Positions 1 to 10,218 of a DNA stretch of 64,000 bases are shown here, in pieces. The notes below the pieces were generated by a model. It was not told where the DNA came from. It ran no database searches and was given only the letters and a program-made list of their open reading frames with translations. The position numbers were made by a program, and so were the translations under genes. This stretch comes from DATNPH01 sp036703315 (GTDB lineage Bacteria; Cyanobacteriota; Cyanobacteriia; Cyanobacteriales; Coleofasciculaceae): positions 1 through 64,000 of the forward strand of contig DATNPH010000017.1 of NCBI GenBank assembly GCA_036703315.1, in the 5' to 3' direction. Each line of letters begins with the position of its first letter. The stretch's first letter is position 1.

Positions 1-149
1 GTAAGGCTGTCTTCAGTGAACAAGGGAACGGGCCGTTGCCAAAAGCGGAGGTGAACGTACCAAGCGGGTTCTGCGATCGCTTGTTGTTGATTATCAAATT
101 CACCCGCCATGTAGCGTGCTAGGGTGATTAGCTCAGGAGCAAGGGTCAT
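1..149 (-). CDS. CpcT/CpeT family chromophore lyase, N-terminal part (runs off the window)
   Basis: The minus strand from an ATG at 149 reads open to the window edge for 49 codons, beginning MTLAPELITLARYMAGEF and continuing with AEPAWYVHLRFWQRPVPLF. This matches the start of the CpcT/CpeT family (DUF1001), whose members attach phycocyanobilin or phycoerythrobilin to phycobiliprotein beta subunits. Only the first quarter or so of the usual protein of about 200 residues is present, so catalytic function and CpcT versus CpeT subtype cannot be judged. It is divergent from thf1 at 402. A heptamer repeat lies just upstream of its start. Confidence 0.72.
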   Translation of the reverse strand, partial: MTLAPELITLARYMAGEFDNQQQAIAEPAWYVHLRFWQRPVPLFTEDSL

Positions 150-159
150 AGTGGTTAAA

Positions 160-180
160 GGTTGAAAGTTGAAGGTTGAA
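160..180. repeat. Short tandem heptamer repeat (STRR type), three copies
   Basis: Three adjacent 7-mers read GGTTGAA, AGTTGAA, GGTTGAA. Such heptamer arrays (STRR sequences) are a known dispersed feature of filamentous cyanobacterial genomes. This one lies in the 5' region of the lyase gene on the minus strand. Confidence 0.6.
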
Positions 181-401
181 GATTAAGAGTCTTCTTCACT
201 ACCCAATCGAGGGAAACACCATGTACTTTTTGCGCACAACGTAAAGAATAAAATCTTCCTCCCGGCTCTCTAGTGTCCTTATGCTTACTTGGCTCCGTGA
301 TCCCGGATTGTAGATCATTGAATGCCTGTTAGGAAATCTTACCTTGGCAAACGAGTCCTTAAACGAGACAATGGTTTTACGTACCCCTTAAAGTCTGCTC
401 T

Positions 402-1136
402 GTGAATAACGTTCGCACAGTCTCGGATACTAAACGAGATTTCTACAACCATCACACTCGTCCTGTTAACTCGATCTACCGACGGGTGGTAGAAGAGTTG
501 ATGGTAGAAATGCATTTACTGTCGGTTAATGTTGATTTTTGCTACGATCCTATCTACGCTCTGGGGGTCGTAACATCCTTCAATCGCTTCATGCAAGGCT
601 ATCGACCGGAGCGAGATAAGGAATCCATTTTTGATGCCCTCTGTCAGGCAGTGGGGAACGAACCGCAAAAGTACAAGCAGGATGCCCAATGGCTTCAGAC
701 TATTGCAGAGCGTTTAACAGCAAGAGAATTAATCTCTTGGTTCAGTTCACCAACTCCTCTAGATAGTGGTGGAGATTTCCATTCAGCTGTTGCTGCGATC
801 GCACACAATCCCAAATTTAAATACAGCCGCCTGTTTGCTATTGGTCTATATACACTACTAGAACAAGCGGACTCAGAATTGGTTAAGGACGAAAAGCAGC
901 GTACTGAGGCACTTGACCAAATTAGTAAAGCTTTAAACCTTCCTGAAGAGAAGTTACAAAAAGACTTAGAGTTGTACCGCAGCAATCTGGAAAAAATGGC
1001 ACAGGTTCAGAGTGTGCTGGAAGATACCATCAACGCTGATCGGAAAAAGCGGGAACAGCGTGCCCAAGATAAGAATAAGGCGGCTACACCGCCAGCAGAT
1101 TCTCAAGAATCTACGCAAGCGTCAGGTTCCTCCTAA
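402..1136 (+). CDS. thf1: Thf1/Psb29 (Psp29), thylakoid formation and photosystem II biogenesis protein
   Basis: A 244-residue protein with the conserved N-terminus TVSDTKRDFYNHHTRPVNSIYRRVVEELMVE split over two short motifs (TVSDTKRDFY near residues 6-15, RPVNSIYRRVVEELMVE near 20-36), diagnostic of the Thf1/Psb29 family. The C-terminal third is predicted coiled coil (about residues 170-220) and ends in a charged, Gln/Ser-rich tail. Family members associate with thylakoids and affect PSII assembly and FtsH protease levels. The start is a GTG at 402; no ATG lies in a better position and family N-termini begin near here. It is followed directly by a strong terminator, so it is probably monocistronic on this side. 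Confidence 0.93.
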   Translation: MNNVRTVSDTKRDFYNHHTRPVNSIYRRVVEELMVEMHLLSVNVDFCYDPIYALGVVTSFNRFMQGYRPERDKESIFDALCQAVGNEPQKYKQDAQWLQTIAERLTARELISWFSSPTPLDSGGDFHSAVAAIAHNPKFKYSRLFAIGLYTLLEQADSELVKDEKQRTEALDQISKALNLPEEKLQKDLELYRSNLEKMAQVQSVLEDTINADRKKREQRAQDKNKAATPPADSQESTQASGSS

Positions 1137-1164
1137 AAACGAAGCCCCTCTTCTGGGGCGTTTT
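1137..1164 (+). terminator. Rho-independent terminator after thf1
   Basis: GCCCC (1144-1148) pairs with GGGGC (1155-1159), flanked by AAACG and CGTTTT, giving a GC-rich hairpin ending in a T run one base after the thf1 stop codon. Confidence 0.8.
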
Positions 1165-1210
1165 AATCCCAAGTTTTCATCAACCGTTCTGAAAGGGATC
1201 TTGAAGGGAT

Positions 1211-1528
1211 CTAGAGCAAGGGTTGTAAGCGTTGAATGAGCTGGTCAGCGGCTACAACTCCTTCAATACGCTCCACAGGCTGACCGTTTTTAAAGAGTAC
1301 CAAGGTGGGCAAGGCTTCAATACGATACTGAGACGCTAGCTGCGGGTATTTATCGCTGTCAATTTTTACAACTTGTAATCGCCCTTTCATCTGAGTGTGT
1401 ACTTGCTCCAGAATCGGAGCCATCATCTGGCAAGGACCACACCAAGTCGCATAAAAATCTACCAAGACTGGCATATCGGAGCCAGAGAGTAGGTCTTGGA
1501 AACTTGTGAACTGTTTTTTAACTGCCAT
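1211..1528 (-). CDS. Thioredoxin (WCGPC active site)
   Basis: A 105-residue single-domain thioredoxin, the normal family length. The active site ATWCGPCQMMAP lies near residues 28-39, the cis-proline motif ALPTLVLF near 74-81, and a Gly-rich turn follows. It reduces protein disulfides in the cytoplasm, receiving electrons from NADPH- or ferredoxin-thioredoxin reductase. The class (m, x or y type) cannot be fixed by eye; the sequence resembles cyanobacterial non-m types. It is divergent from fabG, and the 90 bases between the starts must hold both promoters. Confidence 0.93.
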   Translation of the reverse strand: MAVKKQFTSFQDLLSGSDMPVLVDFYATWCGPCQMMAPILEQVHTQMKGRLQVVKIDSDKYPQLASQYRIEALPTLVLFKNGQPVERIEGVVAADQLIQRLQPLL

Positions 1529-1618
1529 AAGAAAACTCCACCATGTTAGTCTTTCTGCTCGATTCTAGTGCAAAATTCTGGGAGCGGAATTAGGCAGATA
1601 GTCTCAGAGGAATTTTTT

Positions 1619-2383
1619 ATGGAAGTATTACAGACATCTTCACGGTTATTAGGCGATCGCGTTGCCATCGTTACAGGTGCCTCACGGGGAATTGGTCGAT
1701 CCGTTGCCTTGGCGTTGGCAGCAGAGGGAGCCAAGATAGTGGTAAATTACGCAAGTTCCAGTGGTGCTGCCGAAGCAGTAGTGAAGGCAATTACGGACGC
1801 TGGAGGGAATGCGATCGCACTTCAAGCTGATGTCTCTAAGCTTGAGCAGGTAGACGCCTTGGTCAATAACACGTTGGAAAAATTTGGTCGTGTTGACGTC
1901 CTTGTTAACAATGCTGGCATTACCCGTGACACTCTGCTCTTGCGAATGAAACCTGAAGATTGGCAGGCGGTGATTGACCTTAACCTTACAGGCGTTTTTC
2001 TATGTACACGCGCTGTTAGTAAGCTGATGCTCAAGCAACGTTCGGGTCGAATTATCAATATTGCCTCAGTTGCAGGACAGATGGGAAACCCAGGTCAGGC
2101 TAATTACAGTGCTGCCAAGGCAGGTGTGATTGGGTTTACCAAAACCGTAGCGAAGGAATTAGCAAGCCGTGGCATTACGGTAAATGCCGTAGCCCCAGGA
2201 TTTATTGTCACTGATATGACCAGCGATCTCAAGTCAGAAGAAATTCTCAAGTACATCCCTTTAGGTCGTTATGGTGAACCAGAGGAAGTTGCTGGGATGG
2301 TTCGGTTTCTCGCGGCTGACCCCGCGGCAGCTTATATCACTGGGCAAGTATTTAATGTAGATGGCGGCATGGTCATGGCATAG
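1619..2383 (+). CDS. fabG: 3-oxoacyl-[acyl-carrier-protein] reductase FabG
   Basis: A short-chain dehydrogenase/reductase of 254 residues. The NADP-binding motif TGASRGIG is near residues 19-26, NNAG near 94-97, and the catalytic YSAAK has Tyr163 and Lys167. The C-terminus FNVDGGMVMA is typical of FabG, which reduces 3-ketoacyl-ACP in fatty acid elongation. I chose the ATG at 1619 because an AGAGG ribosome site precedes it by 8 to 10 bases; the frame is open up to an ATG at 1568, but the extra 17 residues look unlike the family. No other fab genes are adjacent. Confidence 0.9.
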   Translation: MEVLQTSSRLLGDRVAIVTGASRGIGRSVALALAAEGAKIVVNYASSSGAAEAVVKAITDAGGNAIALQADVSKLEQVDALVNNTLEKFGRVDVLVNNAGITRDTLLLRMKPEDWQAVIDLNLTGVFLCTRAVSKLMLKQRSGRIINIASVAGQMGNPGQANYSAAKAGVIGFTKTVAKELASRGITVNAVAPGFIVTDMTSDLKSEEILKYIPLGRYGEPEEVAGMVRFLAADPAAAYITGQVFNVDGGMVMA

Positions 2384-2423
2384 AGATTCTGTGGGAGCAT
2401 CCCAATTTTGTAAGGTCAATCCT

Positions 2424-2452
2424 GTAGGGGCGTAAGGCCGTTACGCCCCTAC
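2424..2452. repeat. 12-bp inverted repeat (GTAGGGGCGTAA / TTACGCCCCTAC)
   Basis: Two perfect 12-bp arms separated by 5 bases. Sequences of this type (TGTAGGGGCG...) are common dispersed palindromes in cyanobacterial intergenic DNA. Its position 40 bp after fabG suggests it may also act as a transcript end, although no T run follows. Confidence 0.6.
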
Positions 2453-2540
2453 CTAGATAAATTTGCAAAAACGGGATGCACCCGATTCTGTGAGCCACTG
2501 AATAAGCTCTAAAAGACTAGACCCCAATGCCCAGATTCCT

Positions 2541-2580
2541 AAATTGCTAGGGATGTATTGCAATACATCCCTAGCAATTT
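2541..2580. repeat. Perfect 40-bp palindrome between convergent genes
   Basis: The 20-base arm 2541-2560 (AAATTGCTAGGGATGTATTG) is followed directly by its exact reverse complement at 2561-2580 with no spacer; pairing stops at 2540/2581. It lies between fabG (+) and the minus-strand gene ending at 2597. As RNA it would form a long hairpin from either strand, so a bidirectional terminator or a mobile palindromic repeat are the likely explanations. Confidence 0.75.
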
Positions 2581-2596
2581 TAAGTCCCTACCCCGC

Positions 2597-3247
2597 TCAG
2601 TAGACAGTGGGGTTTTTGTTGCGCTCAACTTTATTACCTGGCGAAAACTTGAATACAAGTGCTGTCTCGACTCGTTTGGTCGCCTCTTCAAACGGTTCGT
2701 CATCGCGTGTATCTACAGAGCCTTGATTTGCCAACAAAGCCCACACAGCTATAGCCTTGGTATCCTTGATGTCAATCGTGTTGGTAAGCCGTTTCTGCGT
2801 GGTGGCTCCCTCAAGTTTAGGTAGCTCAACCGACCTTGTAGTCGAGGTATAGCCACTTTGCTCGGAAACGGCTGTGATTAGTTGATACTTTGACGTTTCC
2901 TTGTCCCGGCTCACTTCCTTGACAGAAAACGATACTTCGCTTGGTTGAGTAATGGATGTACTGCTATGACCAAGACTTTTGAACGTTCCGTTTTGCCACA
3001 ATTCCCACTCCAAGTCTATGGGCAGTGCCACTCCCTTGTAATCCACTTTGACACAACCACTACCTGTTAGACCAAGGTGCGGTTCCAAACGTTTTAGCTC
3101 CCCCGTGAAAAGTTCGGAAGGCGAAATGCGTAACATACCCTTTTGTGCTTGTTCTTGGGTGTGTCCGTAGCCAAAGAACAGGAATAAGCTAGCTACCATA
3201 ACCAGTAGGGCAACTGCAATCCGGACGTTAAGCCGACTGCGTAACAT
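2597..3247 (-). CDS. Secreted or membrane-anchored protein of unknown function
   Basis: I do not recognise this 216-residue protein. Residues 8-27 (VRIAVALLVMVASLFLFFGY) form a signal peptide or single membrane anchor; the rest is polar, beta-rich and probably periplasmic. A single Cys (GSGCVKVDY) is near residue 64. The C-terminal part contains IAVWALLANQG and ALVFKFSPG. The ATG at 3247 has an AGGGGG ribosome site 7 to 8 bases upstream. It ends 17 bp from the perfect palindrome. Whether it is related to the neighbouring protease and inhibitor genes is unknown. Confidence 0.6.
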   Translation of the reverse strand: MLRSRLNVRIAVALLVMVASLFLFFGYGHTQEQAQKGMLRISPSELFTGELKRLEPHLGLTGSGCVKVDYKGVALPIDLEWELWQNGTFKSLGHSSTSITQPSEVSFSVKEVSRDKETSKYQLITAVSEQSGYTSTTRSVELPKLEGATTQKRLTNTIDIKDTKAIAVWALLANQGSVDTRDDEPFEEATKRVETALVFKFSPGNKVERNKNPTVY

Positions 3248-3435
3248 ATAGATAGCCCCCTAACCTGAGATCCCACTTTCCCTAAAATTACTACAGGTTA
3301 AGGGCATTACTGCTCGTTGGTTAGAAGAAATTGTTGGCTTTCTAACCTAACATAAATGTTATTGATGAACCACTGAATTATTCAGCTTTACAATCTGAAG
3401 TTCGAGCTTAGCTTGTTGCTACTGAGAGGGAAACC

Positions 3436-3735
3436 ATGCGGATGACGATTGAACGGACGGGTGGCTTTGCCGGGATAAGCATGACAAAAGTTGTTGACAC
3501 AACTACTCTGCCTGATAACGAAGCAAACCAGCTGCGCCAACTAGTTGACGCAGCTGATTTCTTTCGTTTGCCCAAAACCATAACTTCTAAAAGTCCTCAG
3601 CCTGATCGCTTTCAGTATCAGTTAACGCTAGAAGATAAGGGTAAGCAACATACGGTCGAGGTTGGTGAACAAGCTGTACCTGGAACCCTAAGGCCGCTGC
3701 TGGAATGGTTGATGGCAGCGGCACGCCGAAATTAA
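3436..3735 (+). CDS. Emfourin-like inhibitor of M4 metalloproteases
   Basis: A 99-residue protein without a signal peptide, starting RMTIERTGGFAG and containing LVDAADFFRLP, DRFQYQLTLED and a C-terminal PLLEWLM helix. These features, in this order, fit emfourin (protealysin-associated inhibitor family), small cytoplasmic proteins that block protealysin-like M4 peptidases. GAGAGGG lies 6 to 8 bases before the ATG. The next gene, reading toward it from the other side, is a protealysin-like M4 protease, which strongly supports the assignment. In the best-known cases the pair is co-directional; here it is convergent with 87 bp between stops. Confidence 0.8.
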   Translation: MRMTIERTGGFAGISMTKVVDTTTLPDNEANQLRQLVDAADFFRLPKTITSKSPQPDRFQYQLTLEDKGKQHTVEVGEQAVPGTLRPLLEWLMAAARRN

Positions 3736-3822
3736 AAAAGTATCAAATGTAGCGTACCAACTAGGAAGGATACAATTTTATCGTTCGTCCTACCCTTCGG
3801 GAACGGCTTCGCCAAACAACCT

Positions 3823-4953
3823 TTATCCTTCAATAAAAAATCCCCCTGGTTCGACTCCAACTTGTTTCCAAGCCTGACGAACTGCCTGCTGCTCAGTACT
3901 CTTGTCACCGTAGAGTTCTCCGGCAACCGAGATAGTATGCTTTGCTGCTCGTGAGAAATCTGACCAAGGACGTAGGCGGTCTCTTAACGTGATGTACCAG
4001 ATTTTGCCTGCCTTCTCCCAGGCATAGCCGCCGATCGCGGTTGCCGCTAGGAAAAAGGCACGGTTAGGAATGCCTGAATTAATGTGTACTCCGCCGTTAT
4101 CTTTATTACCCTTATAAATGTCTTTCAGGTGACCAGGCTGAGGGTCTTTACCCAGTAATGGGTCATCGTAGGCTGTTCCTGGCGCTTTCATCGACCGGAG
4201 GGCAACACCGTTGACTTTAGATGTAAACAAACCCTCACCGATGAGCCAATCAGCTTGATCCGCTGTCTGCTTCTTCACCCATTGTTTTACTAAGGAACCA
4301 AAGACATCAGACATCGACTCATTGAGTGCTCCCTGTTGACCCTGATAGACCAGACCCGCTTCAAATTGGGTTACGCCATGAGTTAGTTCATGTCCTATAA
4401 CATCAATTGATATGGTGAAGCGGTTGAAAATCTCCCCGTCTCCATCCCCATAAACCATCTGGCTGCCGTTCCAAAAGGCGTTGTCATAATTCTGGCTGTA
4501 ATGAACGGTCGAGTCCAAACGCAGCCCTTGATCATCAATGGAATTCCGCTCAAATACCTCTTTGTAGAAGTCATAGGTAGCACCAGCACCGTCGTAGGCT
4601 TCAGTGACGGTTGTGTCACTGGTTGCGGGATCGCCCTCACCCCGAACCCGTGTACCAGGGAGATCAGTACCATTTTTGGCATCAAAGATGGTGCGGCGCT
4701 TCTCACCACCTGATGACATTACTGATAACAGATTGCCTTTTATATCCCGCTGTCCGCGAATCCGATCCGACACAATTAAATTTTGAATCGCCCAGTCACG
4801 CTGGTCTGTATCGCCATTGTGAGCAATCTCCCGCAGGATGTGAGGGGGGATGACACTACAGACAGGACAGCTGAGGCGACGACAACCTTTCAACCCTGCT
4901 GATAAGGTAGCGGCGGCGAGCCGACGAATATCTTTTTTATTTTTTTTGGTCAT
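3823..4953 (-). CDS. Protealysin-like M4 family zinc metalloprotease
   Basis: A 376-residue thermolysin-family peptidase. The zinc motif HELTH is His188-His192, with the third ligand Glu212 in NESMSD; GGVHINSGIPNRAF near 287-300 and the C-terminal LRPWSDF contribute to the active site. The N-terminus has no signal peptide; it has CPVC (residues 29-32) followed by IPPHILREIA, resembling the short precursor of protealysin-type enzymes, which is removed autocatalytically. Full-length M4 secretory propeptides (about 200 residues) are absent. Function: neutral endopeptidase, probably cytoplasmic or leaderless. The convergent emfourin gene probably encodes its inhibitor. Confidence 0.9.
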   Translation of the reverse strand: MTKKNKKDIRRLAAATLSAGLKGCRRLSCPVCSVIPPHILREIAHNGDTDQRDWAIQNLIVSDRIRGQRDIKGNLLSVMSSGGEKRRTIFDAKNGTDLPGTRVRGEGDPATSDTTVTEAYDGAGATYDFYKEVFERNSIDDQGLRLDSTVHYSQNYDNAFWNGSQMVYGDGDGEIFNRFTISIDVIGHELTHGVTQFEAGLVYQGQQGALNESMSDVFGSLVKQWVKKQTADQADWLIGEGLFTSKVNGVALRSMKAPGTAYDDPLLGKDPQPGHLKDIYKGNKDNGGVHINSGIPNRAFFLAATAIGGYAWEKAGKIWYITLRDRLRPWSDFSRAAKHTISVAGELYGDKSTEQQAVRQAWKQVGVEPGGFFIEG

Positions 4954-5197
4954 TCAGAAATCTCCTTTGTCAATGTGGTAGCGGCAACCAGCGGATTGCC
5001 AACCGCCATTTCGAATGCTCCATCAAACCTAACCAAAATTCGGGAAGCTTGTCATGAAAAGTTACTAAAAATACTTTTTGGCAAGAGAATATCAACAACT
5101 CTTCTCAATTCTCAATTTCCCATTGGGAGTTAACCGTCTGTAGCAGACAAAACTACAAATGGTGTAGCTGATCTGCTCAGATTTGGAAGACCTCACA

Positions 5198-5224
5198 TTA
5201 GCACTCAGACGCCGAGAGTGCTAA
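5198..5224. promoter_or_regulatory. CIRCE operator (HrcA binding site) upstream of groEL
   Basis: TTAGCACTC (5198-5206), a 9-base spacer, then GAGTGCTAA (5216-5224): an exact match to the CIRCE consensus. It ends 37 bp before the groEL start. In cyanobacteria HrcA binds CIRCE and represses groESL and groEL2 until heat or light stress. Confidence 0.97.
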
Positions 5225-5261
5225 ATTGGCTAATGGAGACACGACGGAACATCGGAAACCT

Positions 5262-6926
<1,665 letters not shown>

Positions 6927-6952
6927 TCCACTGCCTTCTGGCTATAAATCTC

Positions 6953-6989
6953 GAGAGCAGCTTGTCTTGTTAGACAGGCTGCTTTTTTA
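6953..6989 (+). terminator. Rho-independent terminator after groEL
   Basis: GAGCAGCTTGTC pairs imperfectly with GACAGGCTGC, and a run of six T follows, 27 bp after the groEL stop. Confidence 0.85.
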
Positions 6990-7049
6990 TTGCGATCATT
7001 AATTTTTGCAGTAATACTAGATGAGATAATTGCAGGTAATAATATCACC

Positions 7050-8210
7050 ATGCTTGTATTTTTTATTCACGGTGTTGCCACGCACGATGTTAAATATGCA
7101 GATAGGTTAAAAGCTTTTATTAAGGAAGAGTTTATCCAAGTAGAGAAACCCCTCCCAAATTTTTACTCTAGCTTTTGGGGACATGTATTAAAGGATGTCG
7201 GCAAGATATGGAACTGGATTCATCAAGACTTACAGGAAGTAAAGAAAGATTATCCACAAACTAACAGTGAAGATGTTTTTCGATATCAAAAATTTAGAGA
7301 AGGGTTTCTTTCTAAGTTTTTTGGGGATTTTTTAAGTTATCTGAATCCTGAACGTGGTGCTGCTATTAGAAGGCTTATTGCTCAGCAATTAAATGATTTT
7401 TTAGAAAAAAATATAGAAGAAACAGAACTTCATATTATTGCTCATTCTCTAGGAAGCATTATTTTATGGGATGTATTATTCTCCGAAAGATTTAGTCCAG
7501 AAGACCCAGTTAATGACATTAGGGCAATGATTAAAGGCTTTAGTGAATCCCCAAAAACCAGAAAAATTCACCTCAAAAGTATTACAACCCTAGGTTCACC
7601 TATTTTATTTTTAAATACTATGTTAGAGGTCAATCCAGATAAACTCAAAGAATTTGTTAATAGTTATCAGACCAAACCTCTAAGATGGATTAATATTATT
7701 CATTCTTCAGATATTGTTGCTTATCCTCTTCGGGCAAGCTTAAACCTTAACTCCTCGGAAAACTTAGTCTTTCAAGATGAATTTATCTCAACTGATGCTA
7801 ATCTAGCGGAAAAGGCTGCTCGTACAGTTGGTCAATTGGATGCAGCATTGGTTTTAGGCGTAGCTGATGCTCATGCCGGGTACTGGCAGTGCCAGCAGAC
7901 AGCTCGTTTAGTCACAGCTAATATTTTAGGGGAATTTCTGCAAGATGTGATTAATCACTTAGATAAAGTTCCTGGAATAGCAAAGGATTTGATGTTATTA
8001 GGTCGTCGGAATCCTATTGATAAGACATTAGAAGATATAAAGTTTAGAGATGGTAGTGGTACGCTTCGCTTAGTTGTGAATCCTATTCAAGTACATCAAG
8101 TTTACGTCTTTGATAGCAAAGATAACTGCAAATTTGGAGGATATGTCAGTTGGATACATACAGAAGGTCTAAAGCAAGAGATTGATTTTATAAAAATCAA
8201 TTTTTGCTGA
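7050..8210 (+). CDS. Alpha/beta hydrolase, putative lipase/esterase
   Basis: A 386-residue protein with an N-terminal beta strand MLVFFIHGVATHD (oxyanion HG motif) and a nucleophile elbow HIIAHSLGS near residues 129-137, giving Ser135 approximately as nucleophile. The family is the DUF/lipase-like cytosolic alpha/beta hydrolases; substrate unknown. The reading frame is open upstream to 6990, but that would lie in the groEL terminator, and MLVFFIHG is a natural strand beta-1, so the ATG at 7050 is preferred. Its codon use is clearly more AT-rich than groEL and corA on either side, suggesting a different history. It ends 50 bp before corA. Confidence 0.7.
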   Translation: MLVFFIHGVATHDVKYADRLKAFIKEEFIQVEKPLPNFYSSFWGHVLKDVGKIWNWIHQDLQEVKKDYPQTNSEDVFRYQKFREGFLSKFFGDFLSYLNPERGAAIRRLIAQQLNDFLEKNIEETELHIIAHSLGSIILWDVLFSERFSPEDPVNDIRAMIKGFSESPKTRKIHLKSITTLGSPILFLNTMLEVNPDKLKEFVNSYQTKPLRWINIIHSSDIVAYPLRASLNLNSSENLVFQDEFISTDANLAEKAARTVGQLDAALVLGVADAHAGYWQCQQTARLVTANILGEFLQDVINHLDKVPGIAKDLMLLGRRNPIDKTLEDIKFRDGSGTLRLVVNPIQVHQVYVFDSKDNCKFGGYVSWIHTEGLKQEIDFIKINFC

Positions 8211-8259
8211 TATAGAGTATAAGAGTTTCAGGCAAATGATAAAGATGAGGTAAATGTGT

Positions 8260-9417
8260 ATGAGAGAAAGTGGTTTTCCAGATACAAGGCTATCTACACA
8301 ACCCGATGAAGACGAAGATTTATTTGATTATTACTATGATGAGCAGGGAAGTATACCCGGAACCCTCTATATTGAGGAAAACGCGGCACCAACAACAATT
8401 GTCTTGATTGACTACAACGAAAGTAACGCTTCTCGTACCCCGCTTGCTACGCCCGAAGCTGCTGCTCCTTACTTAGATACCGAATCAATTTCTTGGGTGG
8501 ATGTATTGGGTTTAGGTAGTGAAGATGTTTTGCAGCGCCTAGGTAAAGTGTTTAAGTTGCATCCACTGGTGCTAGAAGATATTGTTAACGTTCCCCAGCG
8601 ACCTAAAATAGAGGATTACGAAGACCATTTGGTGATAATTTCCCAAATGGTACTGCTTAAAGAAAGGAGAGATGGGTTTTGGGCTGAGCAAGTTAGTTTC
8701 ATTTTGGGAAAACATTACTTGCTCACAGTACAAGAGGAACCAACGCGTGATTGTTTCCAACCTGTACGCGATCGCATCCGCACTAGCAAAGGCAGCATCC
8801 GCAAGCAAAAAGCTGATTATTTAGCTTATACACTATTGGATGCGATTATCGATGGCTTCTTCCCGGTTCTAGAAGCCTATGGGGAGCAGATTGAAGACTT
8901 AGAAGATGAAGTCGTTATCAATCCAACACGCCGAACACTGGAAAAAATCTATCAACTTCGGCGGGAATTGTTAGCACTACGTCGTTCAATTTGGCCTCAG
9001 CGGGATGCGATTAATAGCTTAATCCGAGATGAAAGCAATCTGATTAGCCCTGAGGTCAGGATTTACCTGCGGGATTGTTACGACCATGCCGTTCAGGTCA
9101 TGGATATGGTAGAAACTTACCGTGAACTAGCTTCGGGATTAATGGATGTTTATTTATCTTCAGTCGGTAATAAAATGAATGAAATCATGAAGCTACTGAC
9201 TGTCATATCAAGCATTTTTATTCCACTAACTTTCATCGCGGGACTGTATGGAATGAACTTTAATACAGAAAAATCACCCCTAAATATGCCAGAGCTGAAC
9301 TGGTACTGGGGCTATCCAGTTTGTTTAGCTGTCATGGCTGCAACGGCTGGTGGTTTAGTGTACTTTTTCTGGCGTAGAGGCTGGTTTGAGAATTTTTCCA
9401 CTATTAAGAAAGATTAA
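8260..9417 (+). CDS. corA: CorA family magnesium/cobalt transporter
   Basis: A 385-residue CorA: an acidic N-terminal cytoplasmic domain (DEDEDLFDYYYDE near residue 15), long helices (residues about 200-310), then two membrane segments with the signature YGMNF at residues 330-334 in the selectivity loop. Homopentameric channel in the cytoplasmic membrane importing Mg2+ or Co2+. Two in-frame ATGs exist at 8254 and 8260; GATGAGG (8244-8250) sits 9 bases before the second and only 3 before the first, so 8260 is preferred. An internal insertion-like stretch RTPLATPEAA near residue 66 resembles translated dispersed repeat DNA. Confidence 0.93.
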   Translation: MRESGFPDTRLSTQPDEDEDLFDYYYDEQGSIPGTLYIEENAAPTTIVLIDYNESNASRTPLATPEAAAPYLDTESISWVDVLGLGSEDVLQRLGKVFKLHPLVLEDIVNVPQRPKIEDYEDHLVIISQMVLLKERRDGFWAEQVSFILGKHYLLTVQEEPTRDCFQPVRDRIRTSKGSIRKQKADYLAYTLLDAIIDGFFPVLEAYGEQIEDLEDEVVINPTRRTLEKIYQLRRELLALRRSIWPQRDAINSLIRDESNLISPEVRIYLRDCYDHAVQVMDMVETYRELASGLMDVYLSSVGNKMNEIMKLLTVISSIFIPLTFIAGLYGMNFNTEKSPLNMPELNWYWGYPVCLAVMAATAGGLVYFFWRRGWFENFSTIKKD

Positions 9418-9538
9418 TGTCTTGAGCGCCCAGAACATGAGTTAATTATTAATCCAGATGTAGGTTTAATTAAAAAATATAATACGGACTTTAAATCCTT
9501 AGTTTTGTATCTGAATCTTTTAAGGGGGTTGCTAAGCC

Positions 9539-10150
9539 TTGGATAGCCGAAATTTGCTGATTTTTACTGTCTATTTCATTGTTGTCGTGTATGTTCTTTA
9601 CCAAGCATACAAATCTTTAGACAACCAAGTAGTAATCCAGTTTGACTCTGAAGATCTAAATCGGCAATTGGACGACCAAGGGCTGAAAGGAGTAATCCAG
9701 ATTAAATTTAAGTTCAAAGATAGCTATAAACTTGATGAATTGACTAAATTGCCGATCTCCATTAAGAATATATCCAATGAGGAAACCATCAGAGTAGATT
9801 GGGATCAGAGTTCTATTAGGAATTTTGATAATGTTATAGATCGAGTAGTTCGGCTAACTCCTGGATTGGCAGAAATACCTCAAAAACAAGTAGAGAGCAT
9901 CATTGTTCCCGGTAGAGAAATCAAGGAAGAATTGAGTGACGATAAATCGATTACTGGTTCTTTATTCAAGCCAATAAAGCTTAAAAAAGCCACAGCTAAA
10001 TCTGATCCCTTTTTCCTCCGGTTATTCTTTACGATATCTGACCTAACTGGTTCTAAACGTCCCCATACCTTACTTTGTCGGTTTATTCCTAAAAAACTGC
10101 GTTGGACAAAAGCTCTTACTATCGCTTTGAAACCGAAAAAGCCGAATTAA
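9539..10150 (+). CDS. Membrane-anchored protein of unknown function
   Basis: A 203-residue protein, not recognised. Residues 5-23 (NLLIFTVYFIVVVYVLYQA) form one N-terminal membrane span; the remainder is a basic, beta-rich soluble domain with PISIKNISNEETIRVDWD, which looks like an immunoglobulin-like strand pair. The start is a TTG at 9539, supported by AAGGGGG about 10 bases upstream; no ATG is available. It lies between corA and rnpB. Confidence 0.6.
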   Translation: MDSRNLLIFTVYFIVVVYVLYQAYKSLDNQVVIQFDSEDLNRQLDDQGLKGVIQIKFKFKDSYKLDELTKLPISIKNISNEETIRVDWDQSSIRNFDNVIDRVVRLTPGLAEIPQKQVESIIVPGREIKEELSDDKSITGSLFKPIKLKKATAKSDPFFLRLFFTISDLTGSKRPHTLLCRFIPKKLRWTKALTIALKPKKPN

Positions 10151-10218
10151 GCTGCTATGCATCTAATTTGCATAGAGACTCAGCACTCAGCACTACCAAA
10201 GGCGACTAGACTGGATGA

